Source: Armatimonadetes bacterium CG06_land_8_20_14_3_00_66_21 (GTDB lineage: Bacteria; Armatimonadota; Abditibacteriia; CG2-30-66-41). Taken from it: a DNA stretch of 53,996 nt. The position numbers and the translations under genes are program-made. Shown one piece after another: positions 31,957 through 40,415 of the stretch. The stretch covers positions 1-53,996 of the forward strand of contig PEVN01000101.1 of the NCBI GenBank assembly GCA_002779825.1, written 5' to 3'. The notes under the pieces are model-generated. The model had not been told where the DNA came from and did not search any database. It worked only from the letters and a program-made list of their open reading frames with translations. Numbering within the stretch: position 1 is the first letter of the stretch; every line of letters starts with the position of its first letter.

Positions 31957-32080
31957 TTCTTGACAGGATCTACAGGATTCACAGGATAGGGCGGATCGGC
32001 GAATGACCCCTTGCGCAACCGCACTACGTCCACCCGCGCCCTAATCCTGTCCATCCTGCTAATCCTGCCCATCCCGTCCG
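31957..32080. repeat. ACAGGAT-type inverted hairpin repeat
   Basis: Three iterations of ACAGGAT at 31962-31987, spaced 9-10 bases, face a reverse-complement arm with ATCCTG iterations at 32042-32069. The element fills the gap between pheT and the glycosyltransferase gene. Confidence 0.7.
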
Positions 32081-32102
32081 AGTCCGTCAGCGGTGCCCCG
32101 CC

Positions 32103-33833
32103 ATGAAGAAAGCCATTGAGCGTCCGCGGCTAATGGCATTGGGGTTGCCGGAGACGCGCTGGGTGGGTGTTGCGCTCTGCGCGGTCCTTGTGGTGGGCGC
32201 CGGTGTCCGGCTGCAGGGCCTGAGGTGGGGACTGCCGGGACCCTCTCACTACTACTCCTATCACCCCGACGAAGGCACCATCGTTGGCGGCGCCTCGCGG
32301 ATCAATATCTTCACGGGCGACCTCAACCCGCACTTCTTCAACTACGGCAGTCTCCAGCTCTACCTGGTTCATGTCGCCTGCCAGTTCGCCAGCGGCTGGG
32401 GGTACCTCGACTTCGGTCCGGCGGGGCGCGGGTTCATCGAGACAGTCACCCGCACCCACTTGGTCGCTCGCCTGTTGACCGTGCTGATGGGTGGGCTGAC
32501 GGTGTGGGCGGTGTGGCTGCTCGGCCGCAAGGTGGGGGGCGAAGAGGCCGGGCTGTGGGGGGCGGCGCTGATGGCGTTGTGTGGGGGGCACGTCGTCAAC
32601 TCCCACTACGCCACTGTGGATGTGCCCCTGACCCTCTGGACGACGCTCTGTCTGCTTGCCTGCCTCGCGATCCTGTCAGACCCCTCGACTTGGCGGTATG
32701 TCGCCGCCGGAGTGACGCTGGGCTTCGCCTGTGCGACCAAGTACGGCGCCGTGGTACTGGTCGTGCCGTTGGTTGTTGCCTATCTGCTGTCCGGCGAAGG
32801 GCGCCGGGCGCTTGGCGTTTGGCGTTCTCTGGGCGTGGCGGCGGGTTCGGCTGTCGGGGCGTTCCTGGGGGGGTGTCCGTACTCGGTGCTTGCGTGGCCG
32901 GAGTTCCTCCGCGACGTGTGGTTTGAGGCGGAGCACATGCGGACGGGGAGCGGGCTGTTGTTCGCCGGCACCGGAAACGGTTGGTTGTATCACCTGCGTG
33001 AGTCGCTGCCCCTGTCGCTTAGCTGGCCGGTACTTCTGGGTGTGTTGGTGGGCGCGCTGATGGTGGCGCGACGGCGACCGCGCGAGGCGGCGGTGTTGCT
33101 GTCGTTTGTCTGGGTCTACTTCGCCATGCTCGGGTCGGCCGAAGTCCGGTTCTCCCGCTACGTGCTGCCCCTGCTTCCCCCGCTGCTGACATTGGGCGCG
33201 CTCGGCCTGGCGCCGACCGACGACTCGCGCCAGCATTCCCCGCGGCGCCTGCTCTTGGGTGGCTTGCTGCTGGTTTCGTGCATGCACACCTACCTGTGCG
33301 ATCGCGCGTTCTCCCAGACCGACCCGCGAGACGCAGCGGCCGCCTGGATTGAGGGCAATGTACCCCGCACGGAGACCATCGGGCTGGTCAACCTCCCCTG
33401 GTTCTACACGCCGCCACTGGTGCCGTACAACGGCGGCGCCAAGTCCCGCGAGGTCTACGAGCAGGACCCCTCCGCGCGCCGCTACCCGCTGCTGGTAACC
33501 GGCTGGGACGCCGCCTCGTTGAGCAAGGAACGCCCTCCCTGCTTCGCTGTGAGCGAGTTCGAGTTCCGCGAGGAGTTGCGGCTCTGCGGCAAACCACTGA
33601 GTGCGCCACGCGTCGCGTCCCAAGGGGCCCAGTTCCGCGACTTCGCCCGCTTCTGGAACCGACTCAACGACCGCTGCGAAGTCGCCGGCCAGTGGGGCGG
33701 CTGGCGCGCCCCCGTGTGGTTAGCGCCGACAGGCTACGTCCCCCACGACTGGCTGTACCCGCAGCCGGAGACGCGCGTGTACCGGTTGCACCGCCGAGCT
33801 GAGTTGAGGCTGGACCGCAGGCGCGGCTGTTGA
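32103..33833 (+). CDS. GT-C fold glycosyltransferase (GT39/ArnT-like) membrane protein
   Basis: A 576-residue polytopic membrane protein with a helix at about 20-38, then a periplasmic loop with Y-H-P-D-E-G, the acidic motif of GT-C enzymes that use lipid-linked sugars. Around ten more hydrophobic helices follow to about residue 400, then a soluble C-terminal domain (about 415-576). It resembles PMT/ArnT-like dolichyl- or undecaprenyl-phosphate sugar transferases; acceptor and sugar are unknown. ATG 32103 is used; the bases just before it belong to the ACAGGAT repeat region and no strong ribosome binding site is evident. Confidence 0.75.
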   Translation: MKKAIERPRLMALGLPETRWVGVALCAVLVVGAGVRLQGLRWGLPGPSHYYSYHPDEGTIVGGASRINIFTGDLNPHFFNYGSLQLYLVHVACQFASGWGYLDFGPAGRGFIETVTRTHLVARLLTVLMGGLTVWAVWLLGRKVGGEEAGLWGAALMALCGGHVVNSHYATVDVPLTLWTTLCLLACLAILSDPSTWRYVAAGVTLGFACATKYGAVVLVVPLVVAYLLSGEGRRALGVWRSLGVAAGSAVGAFLGGCPYSVLAWPEFLRDVWFEAEHMRTGSGLLFAGTGNGWLYHLRESLPLSLSWPVLLGVLVGALMVARRRPREAAVLLSFVWVYFAMLGSAEVRFSRYVLPLLPPLLTLGALGLAPTDDSRQHSPRRLLLGGLLLVSCMHTYLCDRAFSQTDPRDAAAAWIEGNVPRTETIGLVNLPWFYTPPLVPYNGGAKSREVYEQDPSARRYPLLVTGWDAASLSKERPPCFAVSEFEFREELRLCGKPLSAPRVASQGAQFRDFARFWNRLNDRCEVAGQWGGWRAPVWLAPTGYVPHDWLYPQPETRVYRLHRRAELRLDRRRGC

Positions 33834-34095
33834 CGGGGCGAAGGACACCGGGCGGCGCATTCGCTTCCCGCTATCGAGGGAGGTTCGTGCAGCCTGATGC
33901 CGAATGACTGGCACTGTCGAGTCGCGCAGACGCCGCTCCCGGTGCGTCGCCGGTGTCTCGGACGGGCCAAAGTGAACACTAACTACACGGCCTCGGTGTC
34001 GCGAGGTCACCCACTTGCTCGCTGGGCCTGACCCAGTGAGCCGCGAGCGAGTACGTGAGCAGTTCTTCAGGGAACACACGGTGGGACTTCGAGCC

Positions 34096-34713
34096 ATGTC
34101 AGTGCCGGACCCGACAGCCACCCGTGGCGACGATGGCAGGCGGCAGGAACGGCAACGGCTGTGCCGCTGGGGTTGCGGCGCACTGGTGGCGGCGCTGGTG
34201 GCGTTCGCCGCACTCATGGTCGCGTCGTTGCTGTGGCCTGGACACCCACTAATGGAATACGAGCATGTGGTGCATGAGAACATCGCACATAGGGCCATGC
34301 TTGAACCATGGAGCCTGAGCTTCCACGAGGAGCGTCACACGAGAGTGGACTTGGGCGACGGGAAGCAGTCGGTGCTGGACGAGGTCCGCAGTGCACTCCC
34401 GTTGACGGCGATTGCTGAATCGGCGATAGGCGGAACGGGTCTCAGGGGCGCGACGGTAAGGTGGGGCAAGTGCCTGCCCGTTGTCATCGTCTTCCGGGAG
34501 GGCTTCACGTGCGGCATGGGGTATGAGCACCGTGGCACCCGCCGAGACAACTCGGAGCTGCTTGACTGGGCCCGCATCATGGCCCGCTCACGGCCCTCTT
34601 TCGAGGTCGACGGAACCGCCTGCTGGACATCCGACTCCGGCCAACGGTTCACCGTTTCGGAGGCAATGCCCGAGCCGGAGGGTGACTGTCATTGGTACGT
34701 GTGTGTCCGATAG
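34096..34713 (+). CDS. Hypothetical single-pass membrane protein
   Basis: A 205-residue product. A charged N-terminus (1-27) precedes a membrane helix (about 29-50, A-L-V-A-A-L-V-A-F-A-A-L-M-V-A-S-L-L-W) and an extracytoplasmic domain with four cysteines (for example K-C-L-P-V-V, F-T-C-G-M-G, T-A-C-W-T-S-D-S-G, G-D-C-H-W-Y-V-C) that may form disulphides. The end resembles small periplasmic domains, but I recognise no family. ATG 34096 is chosen with GGTGGGA about ten bases upstream; the frame is open to GTG/ATG codons from 34015. Confidence 0.5.
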   Translation: MSVPDPTATRGDDGRRQERQRLCRWGCGALVAALVAFAALMVASLLWPGHPLMEYEHVVHENIAHRAMLEPWSLSFHEERHTRVDLGDGKQSVLDEVRSALPLTAIAESAIGGTGLRGATVRWGKCLPVVIVFREGFTCGMGYEHRGTRRDNSELLDWARIMARSRPSFEVDGTACWTSDSGQRFTVSEAMPEPEGDCHWYVCVR

Positions 34714-35229
34714 CAGAGCGGCCGAACTGGCCGTTTGCGAGGCACTGGCACGGGATCGGCGGGATCAGGCTCGCACTTCGAATCTCAAGTGAATGGCTGT
34801 GACTCAGCGGCCGGGGCGCCGGCGGGGAGTGGAGGGTGTCGCGAACGGAGACCGCGGCGCGCGCGGGCAAGGGACTGGATTGCACGCACGAATGGGCGAC
34901 CTGGGCCCGGACGATGGCCGTCAGGCGGGGGCTGGTGCGCGACAAGCTGTCCCTTGCCCACTGCGGCTGCGCGAAGACATCGTCGCCGGCCGCCGGAAGC
35001 GCGCGGACAACTTGATCGACGCCATCGACGACTACCTGGCACAATCCGCAGCCATTCGTTTGGACACAGACGGCAGAAGCCATCCTCGGGAAGCCGACGC
35101 CGTCCTATGGTCCGAGCGGACCGACGCTATCCAATCCCGATACATAGCACCAGAGTGGGCGCCGGGAAGACAGGTCGGAGGCCTATGCTGCGATCGCCGG
35201 TCGGGGGCCTGTGCCACGCGGGTGGGAAG
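34714..35229. other. 515-base stretch without a convincing gene
   Basis: Several overlapping open frames exist here on both strands, but none shows sustained amino-acid patterning. Two short segments, G-L-D-C-T-H-E-W-A-T-W-A-R-T-M and D-N-L-I-D-A-I-D-D-Y-L-A-Q-S-A, look protein-like but lie in different frames, so a decayed gene is possible. No terminator or promoter pair is seen. Confidence 0.4.
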
Positions 35230-35946
35230 TCACGTGCGCGGCGACTTCGGCCGGTGCATCACAACGCGTTGCTTCGGTTTGAAGGGCTTGAGCAGCAGCA
35301 TCCCGGCGACGAAGCCGCCGATGTGGGCCCACCAGGCTACGCCGCCGCCGCTGGCGCCGGCCAGGAGCATCCCGTACTTGAGCTGCAGGAAGAACCAGAG
35401 ACCCAGGAAGATGACTGAGGGGATGGGAATGCGGACGGGGATGAAGCCGAAGAGGGGGATCAGCGTCTCGATGGTCGATTTGGGGAACGAGAGGAAGTAA
35501 GCGCCCAAGACGCCGGCGATGGCGCCGCTGGCGCCGACCAGGGGGACACCCGACCCCGGACTGGAGACGATGAAGGTGAGCACGGCGCACAGTCCGCAGA
35601 CGAAGTAGAAGACCAGAAACCGGAAGTGCCCCAGCAGGTCCTCCACGTTGTCGCCGAAGATCCATAGGAACAGCATGTTGAACCCGACGTGCAGCCATCC
35701 GCCGTGGAGGAACATGTGGGTGACCAGCGGGCAGAGCGTAGGCACGACGCCGAAGTGCGTGTAGGACCCGAGGTCAAACAGCCGTGCCGGGATGAGCGCG
35801 AAGGCCGCCATAAACTCCTGGTCCGCCCCGCGAGGAAGGAGTACCTGCCACAGAAACACCACCACATTGGTGACGATAAGCAGGATCGTGACGCCGGGGT
35901 ACGTGCGGGACTCGATGTTGTCGCGGAGCGGAAGCGTGGGAAGCAC
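35230..35946 (-). CDS. Rhomboid family intramembrane serine protease
   Basis: A 238-residue protein with six hydrophobic helices. The family marks are F-L-H-G-G-W-L-H-V-G-F-N-M-L-F-L-W-I-F-G, the nucleophile in G-A-S-G-A-I-A-G-V and the catalytic His in W-A-H-I-G-G-F-V-A-G. It cleaves membrane-spanning substrates within the bilayer. GTG 35946 gives the usual short cytoplasmic start (L-P-L-R-D-N-I); no strong ribosome binding site supports it, and GTG 36000 is an alternative. It follows sdhB on the same strand, beyond a strong hairpin. Confidence 0.88.
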   Translation of the reverse strand: MLPTLPLRDNIESRTYPGVTILLIVTNVVVFLWQVLLPRGADQEFMAAFALIPARLFDLGSYTHFGVVPTLCPLVTHMFLHGGWLHVGFNMLFLWIFGDNVEDLLGHFRFLVFYFVCGLCAVLTFIVSSPGSGVPLVGASGAIAGVLGAYFLSFPKSTIETLIPLFGFIPVRIPIPSVIFLGLWFFLQLKYGMLLAGASGGGVAWWAHIGGFVAGMLLLKPFKPKQRVVMHRPKSPRT

Positions 35947-36020
35947 CTGCCAGCAAGCGGGAGCGCACTGACGAACCCCCGGGGGGTGCAGTGGGTGCAC
36001 TCAGCGGAACGCGCGCTGTC

Positions 36021-36057
36021 CCTCTTGTCCCTCACGGACCGGGTGAGGGACAAGAGG
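36021..36057 (-). terminator. Perfect 15-bp hairpin after sdhB
   Basis: 36021-36035 and 36043-36057 are perfectly complementary around a 7-base loop, three bases past the sdhB stop. It has no T-run, so it may act as an mRNA stabiliser or Rho-assisted terminator. Confidence 0.5.
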
Positions 36058-36060
36058 TCG

Positions 36061-36927
36061 CTACTCGACAGTGGGCTCAGGTGCTTCGGGGATCTTGGGG
36101 TTGCGTTCGACGCCTTCGGGCGGGGCGAGGAGCGGGGAGGTGGGTCGGTCTTTCCTGAGCTTGAGATAGCGGAAGACCAGTTCCCGCTTGAGGAGTTGGT
36201 TGCCGAAGGCCGGATCGACCCCTTTGGGACAGACTTCGGAGCAGGCGCCGGCGAAGTGGCACTTCCACACCCCGTCGGCGTTCGCGACAGCGTCGCGGCG
36301 TTCGGCGAAGCCGCCGTCGCGCGGGTCGGCGGTGAAGCGGTAGGCTTGCGTCAACGGCTGAGGACCCAGGAACTCGGGATCGGTTGCCAGTGTCGGGCAG
36401 GCGGCCATGCAGCACGCGCACTTCATGCAGTAGGAGAACTGCATGTAGGACTCCAACTCCTCGGGCGACTGGGCGTACTCGGCGGTGGGCTGGTCCAGCT
36501 CCTCTTGGTCGCTGCGGATGAGCCAGGGCTTGGTGCGCTTGTGCTTTTCGAAGAGGCGACTCAGGTCGGGCACGAGGTCGCGCACATTCTCGGTGTTCGG
36601 CAGCGGCGCGATTTCGAGGACGTCGGTCTTGAGGTCCAGAATCTGTGTCTCACAGGCGAGCCGCGGCAACCCGTTGATGAACATGGCGCACGACCCGCAG
36701 ACGGCCATGCGGCACGAAGAGCGCCATGCGAGGGTGCTGTCGAGATTCTCCTTGATGTAGCCCAACCCGTCGAGCACCGTCATGCCGCGAGTAACGGGCA
36801 CGGCGAAGTCCTGCCAGCGGGGCTGCGTGTCCTGCTCCGGGATGTACCGACGCACGCGGTAGGTAACCGTCTTCACAACCTCGGTGGCATCGCCGCTGCT
36901 TCGTTTCTCTTCATGCGAATGAGACAT
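36061..36927 (-). CDS. sdhB: Succinate dehydrogenase / fumarate reductase iron-sulfur subunit
   Basis: A 288-residue protein. A [2Fe-2S] ferredoxin domain (C-R-M-A-V-C-G-S-C-A and a distal C in L-A-C-E-T) is followed by a ferredoxin-like domain with the [4Fe-4S] motif C-M-K-C-A-C-C-M-A-A-C-P and the [3Fe-4S] motif C-H-F-A-G-A-C-S-E-V-C-P-K-G-V-D-P. It passes electrons between the flavoprotein SdhA and quinone at the membrane subunits. ATG 36927 has GAGGAG upstream. It is the last of four sdh genes. The C-terminal 25 residues are Pro-rich and unconserved. Confidence 0.95.
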   Translation of the reverse strand: MSHSHEEKRSSGDATEVVKTVTYRVRRYIPEQDTQPRWQDFAVPVTRGMTVLDGLGYIKENLDSTLAWRSSCRMAVCGSCAMFINGLPRLACETQILDLKTDVLEIAPLPNTENVRDLVPDLSRLFEKHKRTKPWLIRSDQEELDQPTAEYAQSPEELESYMQFSYCMKCACCMAACPTLATDPEFLGPQPLTQAYRFTADPRDGGFAERRDAVANADGVWKCHFAGACSEVCPKGVDPAFGNQLLKRELVFRYLKLRKDRPTSPLLAPPEGVERNPKIPEAPEPTVE

Positions 36928-36955
36928 TCCGAGCTCCTCTCGGGTAGGCGGGTGG

Positions 36956-37318
36956 CTACAGGGACGCTGAGGCAACGGCGGCGTAGGCGCCATAGGCAAA
37001 CAGCACGACGCCGACCACAGTGATTACCGACCCGAGTGCCTTCTTCACCGACTCTTTGGTCGTCAGCTCACACAGGATGTTGCGCAGTCCGTAGAGGCCG
37101 TGGTAGAGCGCAGCCCCGGCGAAGAGCAGGTAGAAAACGCCCATGGCCGGGCCGGCGCGGTCTGCCACCGCGCCGAACGACAGGACTTCCCCCTCACTCG
37201 CGCCGACGAGCTTGCCAAGCACCTCGTCAAGGTGCATCGTGCACATGTGGGCGCCGAGGAGGACGAACAGGAAAACGCCTGCCAGGATGTGCCAGGACCA
37301 GAGTTTGGTTTCGCGCAT
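36956..37318 (-). CDS. sdhD: Succinate dehydrogenase membrane anchor subunit
   Basis: A 120-residue protein with three helices (about 9-28, 55-80 and 92-115). H24 in L-L-G-A-H-M and the H in A-L-Y-H-G-L-Y-G-L-R are candidates for haem b and quinone-site ligands. Its length and position between sdhC and sdhB identify it as the second membrane subunit; the sequence itself is weakly conserved in this family. It begins M-R-E-T-K-L-W-S-W-H. Confidence 0.8.
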   Translation of the reverse strand: MRETKLWSWHILAGVFLFVLLGAHMCTMHLDEVLGKLVGASEGEVLSFGAVADRAGPAMGVFYLLFAGAALYHGLYGLRNILCELTTKESVKKALGSVITVVGVVLFAYGAYAAVASASL

Positions 37319-37375
37319 TACCGTCTCCCTTGGAGATGCTGTCTGCCCTGCCGTTGCCCGGCAGAGGTGAGTTGC

Positions 37376-37849
37376 TCAGTGAAGGAAAAAGAACTCGACG
37401 AATCCGGCGACGCAGACGAGGAAGGCGAGGGCCATCATGCCGAGGAACAAGGGCCGCTGCCGCTGGACGCACGAGACGTGCGGATAGACGGGGCGCCGTG
37501 GTTTGCCAAGGCAGAACCCCAACTCGGTGACTACGAGCCGCGCGCCGTTGAGGACGTGGTACGCGAAGGCCATGAAGACCAGGAACTCGAGGAAGTGGAA
37601 GAGCGGCTGGCCGAGAAACCCCATCAACGGCTCCCAAACGGCTGCGCCGCGGAGACGCTGCCCGGTCACGAAGAGGTGCGGGATCAAGTAGCAGAGCAAC
37701 GCCAACCCGGTGATACGGTGAAGCGTGTAGGCGTACCGCTCGACGACATTGAAGCCGTAACGGCCGCCGACGGCCCAACCTTTCACGCCTTGCTGGTTGC
37801 TAATCCCGGGAGTCTGCCGGTCTGTCTCAGGCATTCTGGTCACCGCCAT
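37376..37849 (-). CDS. sdhC: Succinate dehydrogenase cytochrome b556 subunit
   Basis: A 157-residue protein with three membrane helices. It has R-Y-A-Y-T-L-H-R-I-T-G, the family signature near the first helix, and Y-H-V-L-N-G-A-R-L-V with the axial haem-ligand His in the second. With SdhD it anchors the complex and binds quinone. ATG 37849 is used; a second ATG five codons in is possible. A repeat element (37855-37947) lies between it and sdhA. Confidence 0.88.
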   Translation of the reverse strand: MAVTRMPETDRQTPGISNQQGVKGWAVGGRYGFNVVERYAYTLHRITGLALLCYLIPHLFVTGQRLRGAAVWEPLMGFLGQPLFHFLEFLVFMAFAYHVLNGARLVVTELGFCLGKPRRPVYPHVSCVQRQRPLFLGMMALAFLVCVAGFVEFFFLH

Positions 37850-37854
37850 GGAGC

Positions 37855-37947
37855 GATTTTGGATTTGCGATTTCTGATCTGGGATCTGGAGCGTGCAACT
37901 CCGGGTTGGCGCAACGCGCCTCGGGAGAAGGTCCCCAATCCAAAATC
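37855..37947. repeat. GATTTTGGATT inverted repeat between sdhA and sdhC
   Basis: GATTTTGGATT (37855-37865) is the exact reverse complement of 37937-37947, enclosing further GATTT/GGATC iterations. The distal arm overlaps the sdhA stop codon by two bases. Confidence 0.7.
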
Positions 37948-39661
37948 AGTACTTTCTCTCAACCGGCTTCCACGTCGTGATCGTGACGGGGGAGTAGTCG
38001 AGCCTCGGGCCGTCGTCGGTGCGGAATGCCAGCGTGTGCTTCAGCCAGTTGTCGTCGTCCCGGGCGGGGAAGTCCCGCCGGGCATGAGCGCCGCGGCTCT
38101 CCTGACGGACGAGGGCGCCGGCGACCATTGCCTCGGCGATCTCCAAGACGTAGCCGAGCTCGAACGCCGCGGTGAGGTCGGTGTTGTAGGTCCTGCTCTG
38201 GTCCTTCACCGGGGCGCGGAGGGCGCGTTCCTGGAGTTGCTTGATCCGGTCGAGGGCTTCCTGGAGTCCTTCGGCCGTGCGGTAGACGCCGACGCCCTGA
38301 TCCATGGTTCGCCACAGGTCGGCGCGGATCGAGTATAGGTTCTCGTCGCCTTCGCGCTTCCGCTGCGTCTCGATGCGCTGGTCTTCATCTTGGAGCTGCG
38401 CCTCCGGTAGCTTGACCACATCGCCGTGGTTGGCGGCGTACTCCGCGGCGTGGGCGCCGGTGATCTTGCCCCACACCAGGCACTCCGCCGTCGAGTTGCA
38501 ACCGAGCCGGTTGGCGCCGTGCAGGCTCTGGCAGCCGGCTTCGCCGGCTGCCCAGAGGTTCTCGATCCGAGTGACGCCCTCGATGTCGTTGTTGATGCCG
38601 CCCATCGCGTAGTGCGCCACCGGTCGGACGGGGATCGGTTCGTCGATGGGATCGATGCCCATGAAGTGAATGCAGACCTCGCGGATCAGCGGCAGTCGCT
38701 CGTTGATCTTGTCGGCGCCCAGGTGGGTGAGGTCGAGGTGCAGGTAGTCCAGTCCCCGCGGCCCGGGGAAGCCGTGGCCAGCTAAGATCTCCGTGATCAT
38801 GGAACGGGAGGTGATGTCCCGCGGCGCCAGCTCCATTCGTTCCGGTGCGTAGTTCTGCATGAATCGGGCGCCTGTGTTGTCCCGGAGATAGCCGCCCTCG
38901 CCGCGGCAGCCTTCGGTCATCAAGATGCCGGAGGGAACGATGCCCGTCGGGTGGAACTGGAGAAACTCCATGTCTTTCAGAGCGATGCCGGCTCGGTAGG
39001 CGAGCGCGAGCCCGTCGCCGGTCACCGTCTGCGAGTAGGTGGTATAGCCGAACAACCGGCCGGCGCCGCCAGTGCAGATAATCAATGCCTTGCCGGCGAT
39101 GGCTTGGTGTTCGCCGGTGGTCAAGTCGATTCCGGCGAGCCCGCGGAACTTGTCGCCTTCTGTGAGGAGCGAGGTGCAGAACCACTCGTCGTAGCGAGTC
39201 ACGCAGTCGTACTGCTGCAGGACGTCATAGAGGGCGTGCATCTCGAAGAAGCCGGTCTTGTCGGCGGCAAACGTCGCGCGGGGAAAGCTGTGCCCGCCGA
39301 AGGGGCGCTGGTCGATCTGCCCGGTGGACCGCCGCGACCATGGCAGCCCCCAGTGGTCGAGGCGGAGGATCTCCTCCGGGATCGTCCGCACGAACCGGTC
39401 GACCACATCCTGATCGGCCAGGAAGTCACTGCCCTTCACGGTGTCCCAGGCGTGGAGTTCGAAGCTGTCCCCTTCTTCGGTGCGCAACACGGCAGCAGTG
39501 CCGCCTTCCGCGCAGACGGAGTGAGAGCGCATGAGCTGCACTTTGCTCACCAGGGCGATGTTGACCTTGCCCTGGCTCACTTGGGCAGCCTCCAGCGCCG
39601 CCCGCAGTCCCGCCAAGCCGGACCCGAGGATCACGATGTCGTGCGAAGCAATCTGCCTCAT
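37946..39661 (-). CDS. sdhA: Succinate dehydrogenase / fumarate reductase flavoprotein subunit
   Basis: A 571-residue FAD enzyme. The dinucleotide-binding motif is I-V-I-L-G-S-G-L-A-G-L-R. H47 in R-S-H-S-V-C-A-E-G-G is the expected covalent FAD attachment site. Active-site segments are F-H-P-T-G, E-G-C-R-G-E-G-G, P-R-D-I-T-S-R-S-M and H-Y-A-M-G-G-I. It oxidises succinate, or reduces fumarate, in the TCA cycle at the membrane. A Cys at position 50 follows the FAD His, where many homologues have Ala. Gene order sdhA-C-D-B is atypical of proteobacteria. A hairpin repeat lies between its start and fumarase beta. Confidence 0.96.
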   Translation of the reverse strand: MRQIASHDIVILGSGLAGLRAALEAAQVSQGKVNIALVSKVQLMRSHSVCAEGGTAAVLRTEEGDSFELHAWDTVKGSDFLADQDVVDRFVRTIPEEILRLDHWGLPWSRRSTGQIDQRPFGGHSFPRATFAADKTGFFEMHALYDVLQQYDCVTRYDEWFCTSLLTEGDKFRGLAGIDLTTGEHQAIAGKALIICTGGAGRLFGYTTYSQTVTGDGLALAYRAGIALKDMEFLQFHPTGIVPSGILMTEGCRGEGGYLRDNTGARFMQNYAPERMELAPRDITSRSMITEILAGHGFPGPRGLDYLHLDLTHLGADKINERLPLIREVCIHFMGIDPIDEPIPVRPVAHYAMGGINNDIEGVTRIENLWAAGEAGCQSLHGANRLGCNSTAECLVWGKITGAHAAEYAANHGDVVKLPEAQLQDEDQRIETQRKREGDENLYSIRADLWRTMDQGVGVYRTAEGLQEALDRIKQLQERALRAPVKDQSRTYNTDLTAAFELGYVLEIAEAMVAGALVRQESRGAHARRDFPARDDDNWLKHTLAFRTDDGPRLDYSPVTITTWKPVERKY

Positions 39662-39684
39662 GTTGTTGCTGACCTTTCTGTCCT

Positions 39685-39796
39685 GTTCGCAGTCCCGCGT
39701 TCATGCGGGTCGTTCGTCTCATCGTCGGCTCGGCCGGATCCGTCCGAGCTCCCTGCATTGGCCAGCGCAACGCCGCCTGCAGCCGGGACTACGAGC
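39685..39796. repeat. Hairpin repeat family D, copy 1
   Basis: It begins GTTCGCAGTCCCGC and ends GCCGGGACTACGAGC, with the arms AGTCCCG/CGGGACT pairing; CCCGC/GCGGG near the left end forms an alternative hairpin. It ends six bases before the fumarase beta stop. Copy 2 is at 44914-44993. Confidence 0.75.
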
Positions 39797-39801
39797 TTCC
39801 G

Positions 39802-40359
39802 TTACTCCTTGCGATACTGCTTCACTCCGTCTTTGTACAAGTCGTTGCCAAAGGCGTCGTTGATGACAACGGCCGGGAAGTCTTCTACTCGCAACCGGCG
39901 GATCGCTTCGGGACCGAGGTCTGCGTAGCAGATCACTTCGGCTTCTTTGATGCACTTGGCGATCAGCGCTGCCGCGCCGCCCGTGGCGCCGAAGTAGACG
40001 CCTTTGTGCTCTTTCATTGCCGCGATGACCTCCGCCCCGCGCTTGCCCTTGCCAACCATTCCCCGCAGCCCTTTCGCCAGCAACGCGGGGGCGAACTTGT
40101 CCATGCGGTAGCTGGTCGTCGGCCCGGCGGACCCGATGACTTGCCCGGGCTTGGGGGGCGTCGGCCCGGTGTAGTAGATGATCTGCCCCTCCGGGTCGAA
40201 CGGAAGCGGTTCGCCCGCTTCAAGCAGATCGAAGAGGCGTTGGTGCGCCGAGTCGCGGCCGGTGAGCATGACGCCGTTGATCAGCACGCGGTCACCGGCC
40301 CGCAGCGAGCAGACGACTTCCTCGGTCAACGGCGCTTCGATTCGGATGGGTTCTGCCAT
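39802..40359 (-). CDS. fumB: Fumarate hydratase class I, beta subunit
   Basis: A 185-residue protein matching the C-terminal half of iron-sulfur class I fumarases: L-R-A-G-D-R-V-L-I-N-G-V-M-L-T-G-R-D-S-A-H, Y-T-G-P-T-P, S-A-G-P-T-T-S-Y-R-M-D and G-K-G-x-R-G-A-E-V. With the alpha subunit encoded just upstream it interconverts fumarate and malate. ATG 40359 has AGGTGA upstream. Related beta subunits serve tartrate dehydratase, but the TCA neighbourhood argues for fumarase. Confidence 0.92.
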   Translation of the reverse strand: MAEPIRIEAPLTEEVVCSLRAGDRVLINGVMLTGRDSAHQRLFDLLEAGEPLPFDPEGQIIYYTGPTPPKPGQVIGSAGPTTSYRMDKFAPALLAKGLRGMVGKGKRGAEVIAAMKEHKGVYFGATGGAAALIAKCIKEAEVICYADLGPEAIRRLRVEDFPAVVINDAFGNDLYKDGVKQYRKE

Positions 40360-40415
40360 GGAGTTCACCTTCTGCGTCGGACGGTCAACTGGGTCCGACG
40401 AGTCAGAGACCGATG

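Noticed and set aside
34735..35500. Two long overlapping plus-strand frames between the unknown membrane protein and rhomboid
   Set aside because: Arg/Pro/Gly-rich with no sustained patterning, and they run antisense into the rhomboid gene.
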